Below, piece after piece: positions 50,189 through 60,500 of a DNA stretch of 64,000 bases. This DNA comes from Chitinophaga sp. H8 (lineage in GTDB: Bacteria; Bacteroidota; Bacteroidia; Chitinophagales; Chitinophagaceae). The number at the start of each line of letters is the position of its first letter. The first letter of the stretch is position 1. Both the position numbers and the translations under genes were made by a program. The notes under the pieces are model-generated. The model saw nothing but the letters and a program-made list of their open reading frames with translations. It ran no database searches and was not told the DNA's origin. Location of the stretch: the NCBI RefSeq assembly GCF_040567655.1, contig NZ_JBEXAC010000002.1, positions 1,922,001-1,986,000 of the forward strand. Reading direction: 5' to 3'.

Positions 50189-50686
50189 TTAACGGGTGAG
50201 GTCAAGATGACAAAATACATCATCTACCTGCATAACAGGAAAAGAAGGGGGTAAATCTTTCTTCGCTACCTGTTCAAAGCCATTCCGCTCATAAAAGCGG
50301 ATCGCGGCTTTTAAAGTATGAAAAGTGCCCAGGTAGAGGTCAGTGATCCCAACGGACCTGGAATAGTCTATCAGCTTTTCCAGCAACTGCTGGGCAATAG
50401 CATATTCTTTCCCCCGGAATTCCTTTTTGACAAACATTTTCCGGATGGTGCCACCATGATTATCGATGGCAATTAATGCGATGGTACCTATTATTTCCCC
50501 GTCATGGCGGGCTGCCCAGAATCCACCCCCACTTGCCTGATATACCCCTTCTATATCCAGGAGGTCGGGCTGGTCTTCCAGCTTCACCGGCACATTATTT
50601 TCTATTTGCTGGATAGGCAGGATGAGGTTAATCACCTGGGCACTGTCTGTATTCCGCACGCTGTCAATAATAAACGCCTTTGTCAT
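50189..50686 (-). CDS. GNAT-family N-acetyltransferase
   Basis: A 165-residue acetyl-CoA-dependent transferase with core GNAT strands: EGVYQASGGGFWAARHDGEI, IGTIALIAIDNHGGTIRKMF, VKKEFRGKEYAIAQQLLEKL (motif A, about 86-105) and TLKAAIRFYERNGFEQVAKK. The ATG at 50686 is used; the ORF extends 7 codons upstream to 50707, into the promoter region. Cotranscription with a MarR repressor suggests detoxification of a small molecule. The acceptor substrate is unknown. Confidence 0.92.
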   Translation of the reverse strand: MTKAFIIDSVRNTDSAQVINLILPIQQIENNVPVKLEDQPDLLDIEGVYQASGGGFWAARHDGEIIGTIALIAIDNHGGTIRKMFVKKEFRGKEYAIAQQLLEKLIDYSRSVGITDLYLGTFHTLKAAIRFYERNGFEQVAKKDLPPSFPVMQVDDVFCHLDLTR

Positions 50687-50710
50687 GGTTTTGGTATTTA
50701 TGTGCAAAAA

Positions 50711-50728
50711 TACGTAGTTGACTACATA
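50711..50728. promoter_or_regulatory. Palindromic candidate MarR operator
   Basis: TACGTAGT-TG-ACTACATA is an 8-2-8 dyad with a single mismatch (C/A). It overlaps the minus-strand -7 box TATTTTTG (50705-50712) of the GNAT-MarR operon, so a bound dimer would block RNA polymerase. Confidence 0.65.
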
Positions 50729-50840
50729 AATAGAAATATTTTATTAAAATGAATGGAAAGAAAGGGTGTTCAAAGTATGAAAACCCTTTCTCCCCTTTCG
50801 GCGTATGATAGGAGCACTTTGCATTGATTTTTCCGCTTTC

Positions 50841-52436
50841 TCAGCTTAGCAGGAGGAAGTCATTTACCCTTACTTCCTGAAGGAAATCCGTGTCATGCGA
50901 CACCACGATCAGGGTACCTCTATAATCGGAAAAGATCTGTGTGAGCATTTTAATATTGGCCAGGTCCAGGTTGTTGGCAGGCTCGTCCAGGATGATCATA
51001 TCCGGGGCTTTGTTCTGGAGAGTCAGACAGCACAGGGCCAGCCGGAGGGTTTCCCCGCCACTTAATGCGGCGCATGGTTTATCCCAGCTGTCTTTATCAA
51101 AAAGAAAGCGTACCAGGGCTGTTTTAAGCTGATGATCTTCCATTAATGCCTCGTTAAAAGCGCTCACTTGTTCCAGCACGGTTTTGTGGCGGTCTACCAG
51201 GGAATAGTCCTGGTCCAGCAGTAGCCGGTGGGCGGGAGCGGTATAAAGCTCCCCTTTGGTAGGAGTGAGCTTGCCCATGATCAGTTTGATCAACGTGGAT
51301 TTCCCGCTGCCATTGCTACCGGTGATAGCCAGTCTGCTGCCACTGTTAATCACAAAATTGAGCGGCTCCGGCCACATAGGGGTGGCACCTGGATAGGCGA
51401 AGTTGACCCCGGTAGCTTTGACGAGGATTTTCCCATTGTGCAGGGCGGCATCTTCAAAATGCCCCTTCATCAGCCGGCTTACCTGTTCCGCCGCGCTGGA
51501 TTGGTCCAGCTGGCTTTTCAGATCGCTTACCTTTTCCATATGCACGTCTTTCAATTTAGCCATGGTATTGGCCGACTGGTTCTTGCGGCCATTCAGCAGG
51601 ATTTTGGGGATGCCCCCATTGGCACTACGCTTTTGTGCCTGCGATTGCTCCCGCTGCTTCCGTTCCATTACCTGTTGCTGTTTTTTACGTGCTTCTTTCA
51701 ACGCCTTTTCATCGTGTGTAATGCGCTGTTGCAGGGCCACGGCTTCCTGGGCTTTCTGCTGCTCATAAAAGGCATAATTGCCACCGTATGCATGAATACC
51801 CGCTGGTGTCAGTTCCCATATAGGCTCACATAGTTGCAGCAACTGCCGGTCATGGCTTACCACCAACAGCGTACTGTTGGTCGTGGCTACCCATTCATAC
51901 AGCCGCCGCCGGGTATAGGCGTCCAGGTGGTTGGTAGGCTCATCCAGCAGGATAACCGCCGGCTGGAATATGCTGATGCCTGCCAGGAATAACTTGGTCT
52001 TTTCCCCGCCACTTAGCCGGGCAAAGGGCTGCTCCAGGGAAATATGCGCTAATTCCCATTGCTGTAACGCCTGTTCACACCGTTCGGCAATGTCCCAGTC
52101 ATCTTCCAGGATCCCGAAATAATGTTCACTGGTATCTCCGCTGAGGATAGCCGTTAAAGCAGCCATTTTATGGTCTACGCCTAATGCCTGCGCTACCGTT
52201 AGCGCATTGTATTGCCCAAAATGCTGCGGTACATAATACAGCGTATTGCTCTTGCTGATAGTACCCGTGGTTGCAGATAACTGCCCTGCCAGTATTTTCA
52301 GCAGCGTAGATTTGCCGGTACCATTATTGCCCACAATAGCGGCCTTGTCGCCCTTGTTCAGGGTGAAATGGATATGCTGGAATAATACCTGGCGGGAAGG
52401 AAGGGTATAACTGATATTTTGTGCGATAATAAGCAT
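50841..52436 (-). CDS. ABC-F family ATPase (tandem ATP-binding protein)
   Basis: A 531-residue soluble protein with two ABC domains and no membrane part. Domain 1 has Walker A GNNGTGKST (about 38), signature LSGGEKTK (about 147) and Walker B VILLDEPTNHLD (about 163). A charged linker (about 235-300, rich in KEARKKQQQVMERKQREQ) is followed by domain 2 with GSNGSGKST, LSGGETLR and MIILDEPANNLD. ABC-F proteins bind the ribosomal E site; some protect against antibiotics, others regulate translation. The sequence alone does not distinguish these. It stands alone on the minus strand, facing a repeat-rich gap. Confidence 0.95.
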   Translation of the reverse strand: MLIIAQNISYTLPSRQVLFQHIHFTLNKGDKAAIVGNNGTGKSTLLKILAGQLSATTGTISKSNTLYYVPQHFGQYNALTVAQALGVDHKMAALTAILSGDTSEHYFGILEDDWDIAERCEQALQQWELAHISLEQPFARLSGGEKTKLFLAGISIFQPAVILLDEPTNHLDAYTRRRLYEWVATTNSTLLVVSHDRQLLQLCEPIWELTPAGIHAYGGNYAFYEQQKAQEAVALQQRITHDEKALKEARKKQQQVMERKQREQSQAQKRSANGGIPKILLNGRKNQSANTMAKLKDVHMEKVSDLKSQLDQSSAAEQVSRLMKGHFEDAALHNGKILVKATGVNFAYPGATPMWPEPLNFVINSGSRLAITGSNGSGKSTLIKLIMGKLTPTKGELYTAPAHRLLLDQDYSLVDRHKTVLEQVSAFNEALMEDHQLKTALVRFLFDKDSWDKPCAALSGGETLRLALCCLTLQNKAPDMIILDEPANNLDLANIKMLTQIFSDYRGTLIVVSHDTDFLQEVRVNDFLLLS

Positions 52437-52448
52437 GGATTTTGAGTG

Positions 52449-52814
52449 TTAGCTGTTAGCTATTAGCCATTAGCTATTAGCTTAATGCAGCGATTTGTAA
52501 ATAGCTATTAGCTTAGCTATTAGCTTTTAACCTAATGCAGCGGATGGTTTATATAATCATTGTAATTTGATTTGACTCCTGTGTGTTAATATTGTACCAG
52601 AATGCCTTTTTAGAATACCCTTTTTTACAGCCTTTTATAGCCTTTTTATACTCTATCTATGCTTTAACTATGCTTTAACTATGCTTCAACTATAGCTGAA
52701 CTATGCATCAACTGTAGGTTAAACGCCCTTTAAGGGGCCGGGGGAGCAGGAGCAAGCAATGCTATTTTCACTATTATTATAACATATCATAATGGCTAAC
52801 GGCTAACAGCTATT
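52449..52814. repeat. Long inverted repeat and TTAGCTATTAGC repeats in a 590-bp gap
   Basis: The gap from 52437 to 53028 has no gene. Its left edge (52449-52526) is made of repeated TTAGCTATTAGC-like units, in two blocks each followed by AATGCAGCG. Its right edge (52791-52814) is the reverse complement of the left edge at 52450-52471 with 2 mismatches in 22. Between them lie the 11-bp tandem repeats. This could be a family of intergenic elements or a large hairpin. Confidence 0.7.
52657..52722 (+). repeat. Six exact-period 11-bp tandem repeats (CTATGCTTTAA)
   Basis: Copies start at 52657, 52668, 52679, 52690, 52701 and 52712: CTATGCTTTAA twice, CTATGCTTCAA, CTATAGCTGAA, CTATGCATCAA and CTGTAGGTTAA. 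The period never varies although the bases drift. Eleven bases is about one helical turn, so all copies face the same side of the helix. No spacers are present, so this is not a CRISPR array. Confidence 0.85.
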
Positions 52815-53028
52815 TTACATGGTGATGGACGTATTAACAGGTTAATAATGACCGGGATAGCCGGATTTGCGATGTAATAAAGTGATTGTTGAAATACACG
52901 TACCTGTGAGGCCGTGTTACGGTAGAATACCGTGTTTGTATGGAGAGATAATTACTTCATGATGGGGCAAAGGTAATGGATAAAAACAGAAAATAGGGCA
53001 TGTATTTTTTTTTAATTATTTTGTTTGT

Positions 53029-53889
53029 ATGAAAAACCGGCTTGTATTATTTATTCTTTTGCTTTTAAACCTATCTTCTTCCGCGCAGTTTGCGGGCTAT
53101 TATATTGCCGGACCTATTGAAGGCAATGAAGAAAAGGTACACTTCATTCTGGAAGAAAACGGCCGCTTCCATATTTTCAACGAAGGCAGATACCTGAATG
53201 GGGAATGGAAAGCGGTTAACAAAAATAAAGTCAACTTTGTATCCGGGACAATGGACCTGGTAGATCTTTTTGTATCCAGCGGAAACAAACATCCGGATCA
53301 GATATGTTTCCGGGGTTTTGGCGACCGGAAAGCGTTTGTGCGTATTGGGAAAAGTGATCATGCAGGCGCAGCATTCCGCCCGGTATACAGAGAGGAACCC
53401 CAATGCCCCTACGAATATTATACCTATATCAATGTTAACAGAAAGGAATGCAGCGAAATAGCGATCGCCGTAAAACTACCCGGACAACATAAGGATACCA
53501 CTGCTTTTGTATATACCTACGCTATCCCCGAAAAGTATGATGAAATATATGCCGTTGTAAATAGCAATGCCTTTCCTGATGGCCGGAATCTGAGCATCGA
53601 ATATAAGAACGGGCACTATATGGTTGGTAATATCGAACTTGAAAAACAAGCAACAAGCCCCGGACTTCTTGCACAAATACTGGGAACACAATTGGAGCAA
53701 CTCAACCAGGATCAGATTAAAGTTTTCCGGAAAGCGCTGTATATAAAGAACGGAACTGTTGAAAAACTCACACCAAAAAGGAGCCGGACAGCTATTCAGG
53801 TTATTGACAACCCAGTGATAAACTTTGTTTGTCCGGACGAAAGCCAGATACCAAAGCTAACGCTTCCGCCACCAAAGGAATCGCAATAA
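53029..53889 (+). CDS. Exported protein of unknown function
   Basis: A 286-residue protein with a signal peptide (about 1-19, ending SSSAQ). It is beta-rich, beginning GYYIAGPIEGNEEKVHFILE followed by ENGRFHIFNEGRYLNGEWKA; the GRFHIF/GEWK strands resemble a lipocalin-like fold at the N-terminus. Two cysteines in the middle (about 124 and 140) may form a disulfide. The C-terminal tail is Pro/Lys-rich (KLTLPPPKESQ). I do not recognise it. It is convergent with the isoaspartyl peptidase gene. Confidence 0.8.
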   Translation: MKNRLVLFILLLLNLSSSAQFAGYYIAGPIEGNEEKVHFILEENGRFHIFNEGRYLNGEWKAVNKNKVNFVSGTMDLVDLFVSSGNKHPDQICFRGFGDRKAFVRIGKSDHAGAAFRPVYREEPQCPYEYYTYINVNRKECSEIAIAVKLPGQHKDTTAFVYTYAIPEKYDEIYAVVNSNAFPDGRNLSIEYKNGHYMVGNIELEKQATSPGLLAQILGTQLEQLNQDQIKVFRKALYIKNGTVEKLTPKRSRTAIQVIDNPVINFVCPDESQIPKLTLPPPKESQ

Positions 53890-53914
53890 CCAATTGTGGT
53901 AGGTGGGATAAACA

Positions 53915-53938
53915 GCGGCCAACCATCAGGTTAGCCGC
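53915..53938. terminator. Hairpin between convergent genes
   Basis: A stem of 9 pairs with one mismatch (GCGGC-C-AACC, then GGTT-A-GCCGC, 53915-53938) around a 4-base loop. No good T-run follows on either strand (minus-strand sequence continues TGTTTATC), so termination may be partial. Confidence 0.45.
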
Positions 53939-53968
53939 CGTGTGAGTAACTGGTGTAGGCAAGCAGGG

Positions 53969-55003
53969 TTAATCTTTATAGATATGGATTTCAATTTTTC
54001 CGTCTTTGGTAACCGCCCCTCTGTACATCCCTGCTGTATTAAAAGGCATGGCGATGTTCCCTTTTTTATCCAGGGCAATCAAACCACCATCACCACCCAT
54101 GGCACCTACTTTGTCAATTACGGTTTTGCCGGCTTCCTTTACAGAAAGCCCTTTGTATTCCATCAATGCAGAGAGGTCATGTGCCACTACATTGCGGATA
54201 TAAAACTCCCCCCATCCTGTGCAGGAGATAGCAGCGGTTTTATTATTGGCATAGGTACCTGCACCGATGATAGGAGAATCGCCTACGCGGCCATACTTTT
54301 TGTTGGTCATCCCACCGGTAGAGGTACCTGCTGCCAGGTTGCCCTGTTTGTCTAACGCCACTGCCCCAACGGTACCGAATTTATTATCAATATTTTCTAT
54401 TCCCAGTCGGCCGGATTTGTTGTAGCTATGGTCCAGCTTGCTTTTAGCTGAATCTTCTTTCAGCGCTCTCTGTAGTCCTTCCCAGCGGTCCTGCGTGTAG
54501 AAATAGGAGGGATCTACTATTTCCAGCCCGGCTTCCTGTGCAAATTTCTCAGCACCAGGGCCTACCAGCATCACATGCTCCGATTTTTCCATCACTGCTC
54601 TGGCAGCGCTGATCGGGTTACGGATAGTGGTTACACCACCTACGGCGCCTGCTTCCAGTGTTTTTCCGTTCATAATGGAAGCATCCAGTTCATTGCGTCC
54701 GTCATGGGTAAATACCGCACCTTTGCCTGCATTAAATAAAGGGCTGTCTTCCATCACATGAATAGCAGCCTCTACAGCGTCCAGGCTGCTCCTGCCGGAA
54801 TGTAAAGCCTTATATCCCGCTTCCAGCGCCTGTTGTAAGGCTGCCCGGTAAGCTGCTTCTTTTTCCGGTGTCATCGTCTTTTTGAGGATAGTGCCTGCAC
54901 CCCCGTGTATCACCATTACATAACTTTTGGCGGATTGTGCCGCTGCCTGCAGCGAAAGGAATACTATCCACACACTTAGCCAATAACTTATCTTCCGTAT
55001 CAT
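53969..55003 (-). CDS. Secreted isoaspartyl peptidase / plant-type L-asparaginase
   Basis: A 344-residue N-terminal-nucleophile hydrolase that self-cleaves before Thr and hydrolyses beta-aspartyl dipeptides (and often L-asparagine). Signal peptide about 1-23. The fold starts with MVIHGGAGTILKKTM. The processing site is NKFG|TVGAVALD with nucleophile Thr211. The GDSPIIGAGTYANN (about 241-254) and CTGWGEFYIRNVVAHDL (about 261-277) substrate motifs are conserved. It overlaps the upstream cyanophycinase gene by 4 bp (ATGA), so both are translated together. Beta-Asp-Arg from cyanophycin is a natural substrate for this family. Confidence 0.95.
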   Translation of the reverse strand: MIRKISYWLSVWIVFLSLQAAAQSAKSYVMVIHGGAGTILKKTMTPEKEAAYRAALQQALEAGYKALHSGRSSLDAVEAAIHVMEDSPLFNAGKGAVFTHDGRNELDASIMNGKTLEAGAVGGVTTIRNPISAARAVMEKSEHVMLVGPGAEKFAQEAGLEIVDPSYFYTQDRWEGLQRALKEDSAKSKLDHSYNKSGRLGIENIDNKFGTVGAVALDKQGNLAAGTSTGGMTNKKYGRVGDSPIIGAGTYANNKTAAISCTGWGEFYIRNVVAHDLSALMEYKGLSVKEAGKTVIDKVGAMGGDGGLIALDKKGNIAMPFNTAGMYRGAVTKDGKIEIHIYKD

Positions 55004-56028
55004 AGTGCTTGTTTTTTATTGAGTATACCATTTTCTACCCACCACCAGTACCAGGTGCCTCCCTGGGCCTGTGGTGAGGTAAAGTTAGCGACATTAAAGC
55101 TACCGTTGCCCTCTTCCGTACCCTGGATCTCATATACCTTTAATGCCTGCTGGCCTGCCATCCATTGCAGCGGGCTACCAAATACTACCTGTTCCGGTCC
55201 TTTCTTTTTGTCGGTAGCAATGAAATAGGCTTTGCTGTTGCCTACTACGGTAGCGTTACCTTTTTCATCAATACATACAGCGGTGCTTTCATCCGGGGCG
55301 ATGCCTTTGGGATACAGCTTTTTATCCTGGATGATACGTGCCATAAATGCTACATGGCGCCCTTCCCGGTGCCGTGCCAGGTAATGCTGGTCGGTGATCA
55401 CATTGTCCAGGTATGGCGCCTGCAGGAAATCGTTGGTGTATACCTTGATCAGGGCATCATAAGGATTGGCCAAAGCCTGTTCGGCAGTAACGCTGCCGCC
55501 TTCACCACTGTAATACATACTGCCAAGTATGGCGCAGCCGGCACTGGTACCGCCTACCGGTACTTTTTTGGTGCGCAGCAGGTAGTTGATGGCATCATTT
55601 GTTTTGGTATTGCGCCAGTAACGCATGTAGTTGGACTGATCTCCGCCGGCAATAAATAACAGCTCTGCATTCCGGATAATACGGGCTACACTGTCGTTGT
55701 TGGCTACCGCACGACTGTCGATCAGCAATGTTTCTACGGAGTTGGACGTGCCTAATTTATCGATGTATTCATTATAGGCATCGGTACCGGTAGCCCGCAG
55801 CACCACCACATCACCGCCGCCACTTCTTTTCAGCAGCCATTTAAAGGCAGCATCTATATCGGTGCCGCCAATCAGGGCAACACCTGCTTTTACAGGTGTT
55901 TTTACATCCGCCGTATCGCCGATAATGCCAATAGAAGCAGGGCGTCCTGCTATCTTTTGCGCATAGAGGTGCGAAGTGGTGAATATGCCAGCGGCGAATA
56001 AAAGGAAAGTAGAACGTTTCATACGCAT
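55000..56028 (-). CDS. Secreted cyanophycinase-family peptidase (S51)
   Basis: A 342-residue serine peptidase of family S51. Signal peptide about 1-24 (ends HLYAQ). The nucleophile motif GGTSAGCAILGS carries Ser162. The family motifs FIAGGDQSNYMRYWRN (about 125-140) and DQHYLARHREGRHVAF (cyanophycinase-type DQHFxxRxRxxR) are present. Cyanophycinases split cyanophycin, multi-L-arginyl-poly-L-aspartate, into beta-Asp-Arg dipeptides. The signal sequence suggests an extracytoplasmic CphE-like enzyme. The ATG at 56028 is chosen; 56022 is also possible. Other S51 members are Asp-dipeptidases, but the DQH motif favours cyanophycinase. Confidence 0.9.
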   Translation of the reverse strand: MRMKRSTFLLFAAGIFTTSHLYAQKIAGRPASIGIIGDTADVKTPVKAGVALIGGTDIDAAFKWLLKRSGGGDVVVLRATGTDAYNEYIDKLGTSNSVETLLIDSRAVANNDSVARIIRNAELLFIAGGDQSNYMRYWRNTKTNDAINYLLRTKKVPVGGTSAGCAILGSMYYSGEGGSVTAEQALANPYDALIKVYTNDFLQAPYLDNVITDQHYLARHREGRHVAFMARIIQDKKLYPKGIAPDESTAVCIDEKGNATVVGNSKAYFIATDKKKGPEQVVFGSPLQWMAGQQALKVYEIQGTEEGNGSFNVANFTSPQAQGGTWYWWWVENGILNKKQAL

Positions 56029-56122
56029 AAAAAAAGATAAGATGGTTTCCGTGTAACTAAATATTGCGGGAGGGTGCCGGTGCATTTGCCGGAAGTGCGA
56101 TGCACCAGCACCTGGGAAACGA

Positions 56123-57526
56123 TTAATAATTTGGATTCTGTTTCATGTTTTTGTTGGCCCGGATCTCTGCATCCGGGATAGGAAATACATATTGGCGGTC
56201 GGTAGGTTTTAATAATACCGCCCCAATGGCATTGATGGCATCTGCCGGTTCACGGGTTACGGGCAAGTCCCTTCTGCGCAGGTCAAAAAAGCGATGTCCT
56301 TCAAAAGCCAGCTCTTTAAACCGTTCTGCATAGATGGCATCTATGAGGGCCTGTTTGCCGGCAAAGTTCTGCCGTACATATCCATCAATACGTGCAGCCC
56401 GTAAGTCGTTGAGCGCATCTGCCGCATCAGGCAGGTTATTGCTTTCTGCCAATGCCTCTGCCAGAATCAGGTACATTTCTCCGGTGCGGAATAATTTGAT
56501 ATCTGCCAGGTTGATATAGCCATCTTTGCTCAGGTATTTGTTTACCCGCCAGGGTGAGTTGCCAGTATTGGGATTATCTACTTTCAATATGTAAGCAGCA
56601 AAACGTACATCCTTTACCTTATCAAATTGGTTAACCAGCTCATAGGAAGGCGTATAGAGCAGTATTTTGCGGGTGTCATAATAGATATCACCCACCAGGA
56701 TGCCTTCTGCCGCTGTTTTCTTCAGCTTCCAGAATACTTCTGCATCTCCCGCATCTGTCCAGATATTGGCAAATTCTGTTCTGCTGGCCAGTGGTATTGC
56801 ATCAATCGCTTCTTTGGCAAAACTGGCGGCCTGCGCCCAGTTTTTTTCATATAAGGCTACCCGTGCCTGCATAGCGCTTATGGCAGGTTTGGTTACACGG
56901 GTTTTGTCGGTAAAATCATCGGGCAGCAATTTTTTTGCAGCTTCCAGGTCGGCATTGATCTTATCCATTACTACACTTACCTGGTCGCGGGCAGGACTGC
57001 TGATCTTCGATTCTTCCATGTAAGGAATGCCCATTGCAGCAGGCTCATATTTCTCGGCAAAGTTGCGCAGCAGTTCCATATGTGCATAGGCGCGTAATGC
57101 CAGCAGTTCTCCTTTATACTGTGCTTTCAGTGTGCTCTCTGAAGGCTTGGAAGCTACTACATCTACTGCAGCCAGTACCCTGTTTACCCGGTCAATTGTG
57201 ATGTAATTATCCTGCCAGGGGGTGGTAATGGTTGTATTGCTGGGGTCCAGCTGCCAGCGGTAGGTAGATACATTCCGGCCCACCGTATTATCATTGGGCA
57301 AGGTGCATTCATCAGATTCCAGCGATACGTTATGGATGCTGGAATAACCCAGGCTACCATAAGCGCCTATCAACCCTTCATTCAGATCAGATACCTTGCG
57401 GTAAGCCTTGCTGGCGTCAATATTATCGGAAGGGTGCAGGTCGAGCGATTTATTACAAGCTGCCATCAATAACGGCAGTGATAGTACGAGATAAGTAAGC
57501 CTCTTTTTCAGATATTGTACAGTCAT
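56123..57526 (-). CDS. SusD-type surface lipoprotein (locus 2)
   Basis: A 467-residue RagB/SusD protein with lipobox cysteine near 23 (LLMAACNKSLDLHPSDNIDA). Helical SusD features are GELLALRAYAHMELLRNFAE (about 129-148), TGEMYLILAEALAESNNLPD and IDAIYAERFKELAFEGHRFF followed by DLRRRD (about 414-433), with the ending PIPDAEIRANKNMKQNPNY. It lies 11 bp after SusC. In glycan systems SusD binds sugars; here it is encoded with peptidases, so it may bind a peptide polymer. Confidence 0.95.
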   Translation of the reverse strand: MTVQYLKKRLTYLVLSLPLLMAACNKSLDLHPSDNIDASKAYRKVSDLNEGLIGAYGSLGYSSIHNVSLESDECTLPNDNTVGRNVSTYRWQLDPSNTTITTPWQDNYITIDRVNRVLAAVDVVASKPSESTLKAQYKGELLALRAYAHMELLRNFAEKYEPAAMGIPYMEESKISSPARDQVSVVMDKINADLEAAKKLLPDDFTDKTRVTKPAISAMQARVALYEKNWAQAASFAKEAIDAIPLASRTEFANIWTDAGDAEVFWKLKKTAAEGILVGDIYYDTRKILLYTPSYELVNQFDKVKDVRFAAYILKVDNPNTGNSPWRVNKYLSKDGYINLADIKLFRTGEMYLILAEALAESNNLPDAADALNDLRAARIDGYVRQNFAGKQALIDAIYAERFKELAFEGHRFFDLRRRDLPVTREPADAINAIGAVLLKPTDRQYVFPIPDAEIRANKNMKQNPNY

Positions 57527-57537
57527 AATTGCAGCGA

Positions 57538-60500
57538 TTAAAAGTTAACATTCAAGCCCAGGGTATACGTCCGCGTGCTGGGATAATCAAACATGCCTTC
57601 GCCGTTGTCATCCTCCGGGTCCAGTCCTTTCCATTTTGTCCAGGTATACAGGTTCTGCGCCTGTACAAATACATGGATGCCTTTCACACATTTTATTCTT
57701 TCGATCAGCTGTTTAGGCACATTGTAACCAATATTCACATTTCTCAAACGGAGAAAAGAAGCATCCTGGATGTCCAGGGAAGAGAAGTTGCGCTGTTCTT
57801 CCAGGCCGGGCAACAAGGCCCTGTCGTTCTTCTTCTTCCAGGTATCGTACAGCATACGGGTAGACTGATTGCTGCTCAGGAAGCTGGTGTTCTCATTGTA
57901 ATAGTCTTCGTTGTTATAACGGTAGGTTTTATCGGCAAAGGTGAATAACACGTTGGCATAAAACCCTTTCCAGTTTACACTGGTATTGATACCGCCGGTA
58001 AAAGGGGCAATGTAGGTGCCAAAATCAGCTACACTCAGCGTACTGAAGTTGTAGGTGCTGGTGGTAGTGCCATCCCGCTTGTAATAAAGTGGTTTACCAT
58101 TGTCGGGGTCCACACCGGCAAACTTTGGCGCATAGTGAGAGCCATATGGTAATCCTACCCGTACAATTTCGGTGGTATTCTGTTCAAATTCATCCGATCC
58201 GCCCAGGCTGGTAATCGTGTTTTTATTATAGGAAAAGTTGGTCCCTACAGTCCAGGTAAGCGTTTTTGATTTCACTACATCCACCTGTACATCCATTTCT
58301 ATACCCCGGTTGCGCATAGTACCGGTATTGAGCAGCAGGGAGGAAAACCCGGAGGTCATGGACAAGGGCTGTTGCAGGAACAGGTTAAATGTTTCTTTGT
58401 TGTAAATATCTGTTACCAAACGGATACGGCTATTCCATAATGCCAGGTCAAAACCGAAGTTGGACTCTTTGGCATATTCCCAGTCATAGTCGGCATACCC
58501 TGGTTTGCCAGGAGCAATACCGCCTATACCTCCATAGGAAGCCGGTCCGAAAGTGGCGGCATAACCAAATGCCTGTGAAAACGGACTGGCGGTAGTACCG
58601 TAGCTGGCGCGGAAACGCAGGGTGTTGATCAGGTCCACATTTTCGAGGAAGTGTTCTTTTTTAGCTTCCCAGCCCAGCCCTACAGAATAGAATCCATGCC
58701 AGCGGTTTTTAGGAGGCACGGTAGAGGAACCATCATAACGGAAGCTGGCATTTACGGTATACTTTTCATCCAGGGTATAACGGCCTACGCCGATATAGGA
58801 AGCGAGCGCACGTTTTTCGCGGGAGCCGCCCAGCACTGCAATGAAAGGGTTGTCTGATGCACCAGGTGTAATACCGGCAGGCGTTTCGGGCAAGCGGTCG
58901 TTGATACCATAACCTTCATAGTTGAAAGCGCGGTAGTTGCTTTTGGTGAACTCGAAGTAACCTGATACTTCAATATCATGGCGTTGTGCGATCAGTTTAT
59001 TGTACGTTAATCCCGAAGTGCTGATGATGGTGGTATTCCTGCTGGTACCTTCTCCGAAGCTGCCTTTTTCCCCATCTACCTTGGTACCGGAATAGGAGTC
59101 GGGATTTATATAACGTTCGTCTGTTACGTCGCGGTAATCGATGCCGAGCCTTGTTCTCGCTACCAGTCCATTCGCAATGGCATAGTTTAAGGAAGCACTG
59201 ATGATGCCTTTTACCTGGCTGGATTTTTTGGTGGTATTTAGCAGTGCTTCCAGGGCATTGCTGCCTTCGCGCTGATCAAATACCGGGTAGTCGTCTTCGT
59301 TGCCGGAAGATACCAGGGTACCATCGGGCGCATACGGATATTCATACGGCAGTGCATAGAAGGTAGCCGCCACCGGGTTGGTAGCCCGGCTGGAGCCTTC
59401 TCTTTCAATAAAGGAAGAGGAAGCGTAGCCCAGTCCCATGTTTATGTTGGCCGTTAATTTACCGGCGGTGAAGTCCAGGTTATTTTTCAGGGTGTAGCGT
59501 TCCAGGCCGGACCGCCGTACGATCCCATCCTGTTTATAGTAGTTGATGGAGCTGTAGAAGCGTACGGCTTCATTACCACCGCTGGCACTCACCTGTTGCT
59601 CCATGAATTTCCCTTGCTGCAGCAATATTTTGCGCCAGTTGGTATTTACGCCCCGGAGGCTGTCCAGCCAATGGTCGGCCTGCTGTTGTTCTGCCGGCGT
59701 TTTGGTTGCATATTCCGGGTTCTTTTTGGAGAGGTCCCAGCCGGGTCCTATGCTGGAGCCGGTAGCCAGCCCATATTCTTCTTCAAAGCGCAGGCGTTCT
59801 GCGGTGTTCATCATGTTGAATCTGGGCGTGGTCATATTGGAGAAACCGTATTGCGACTTATACTCCACGCTGAGTTTACCTGCTTTTCCTTTTTTGGTGG
59901 TCACTACCAGTACGCCATTAGCGCCCCGGGAGCCATACAAGGCTTTGGAGGAAGCGTCTTTCAATACGGTTACGGATTCAATATCGGAAGGGTTGATGGC
60001 CTGCAGGTAATTAGGTTCTACCGGTACCCCGTCTACGATGTACAGCAGTTCGGAGTTGCCGTTGATGGTACCAGTACCGCGAAGCGTAACACGGGCGCTG
60101 GTACCTGGTTGTCCGGAGCCGCTGGACACTACCAGTCCGGGCACGCGGCCCTGCAGCACCTGGTCGAAGGTAGCCATCGGCACCTGGTTGATTTTATCAG
60201 CACCCACTACGGTGGTGGCGCTGGTAGATTTATTCCGGGAATAGTTCGTATAGCCGGTTACGGTCACGCTGTTCAGTGTTTTCACATCCAGTTCCATGGT
60301 GATATTGATCACGGACCTGTTGCCGATTGCTATCTGCTGTTTGGTATACCCTACCAGGGTGAAGTCCAGCGTAGTAGCCCCATCAGGCACCTGGAAGGAG
60401 TAGTTGCCATTAGCATCAGTGAGGGTCCCTGCGGTAGTGCCGGTAGCTCTCACCGTAACCCCTGGCAAGGGGAGGTTGTCGGCCCCGATAACACGGCCCT

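Noticed and set aside
52657..52722. CRISPR array
   Set aside because: The units are contiguous, 11 bp long and have no spacers; no cas genes are nearby.
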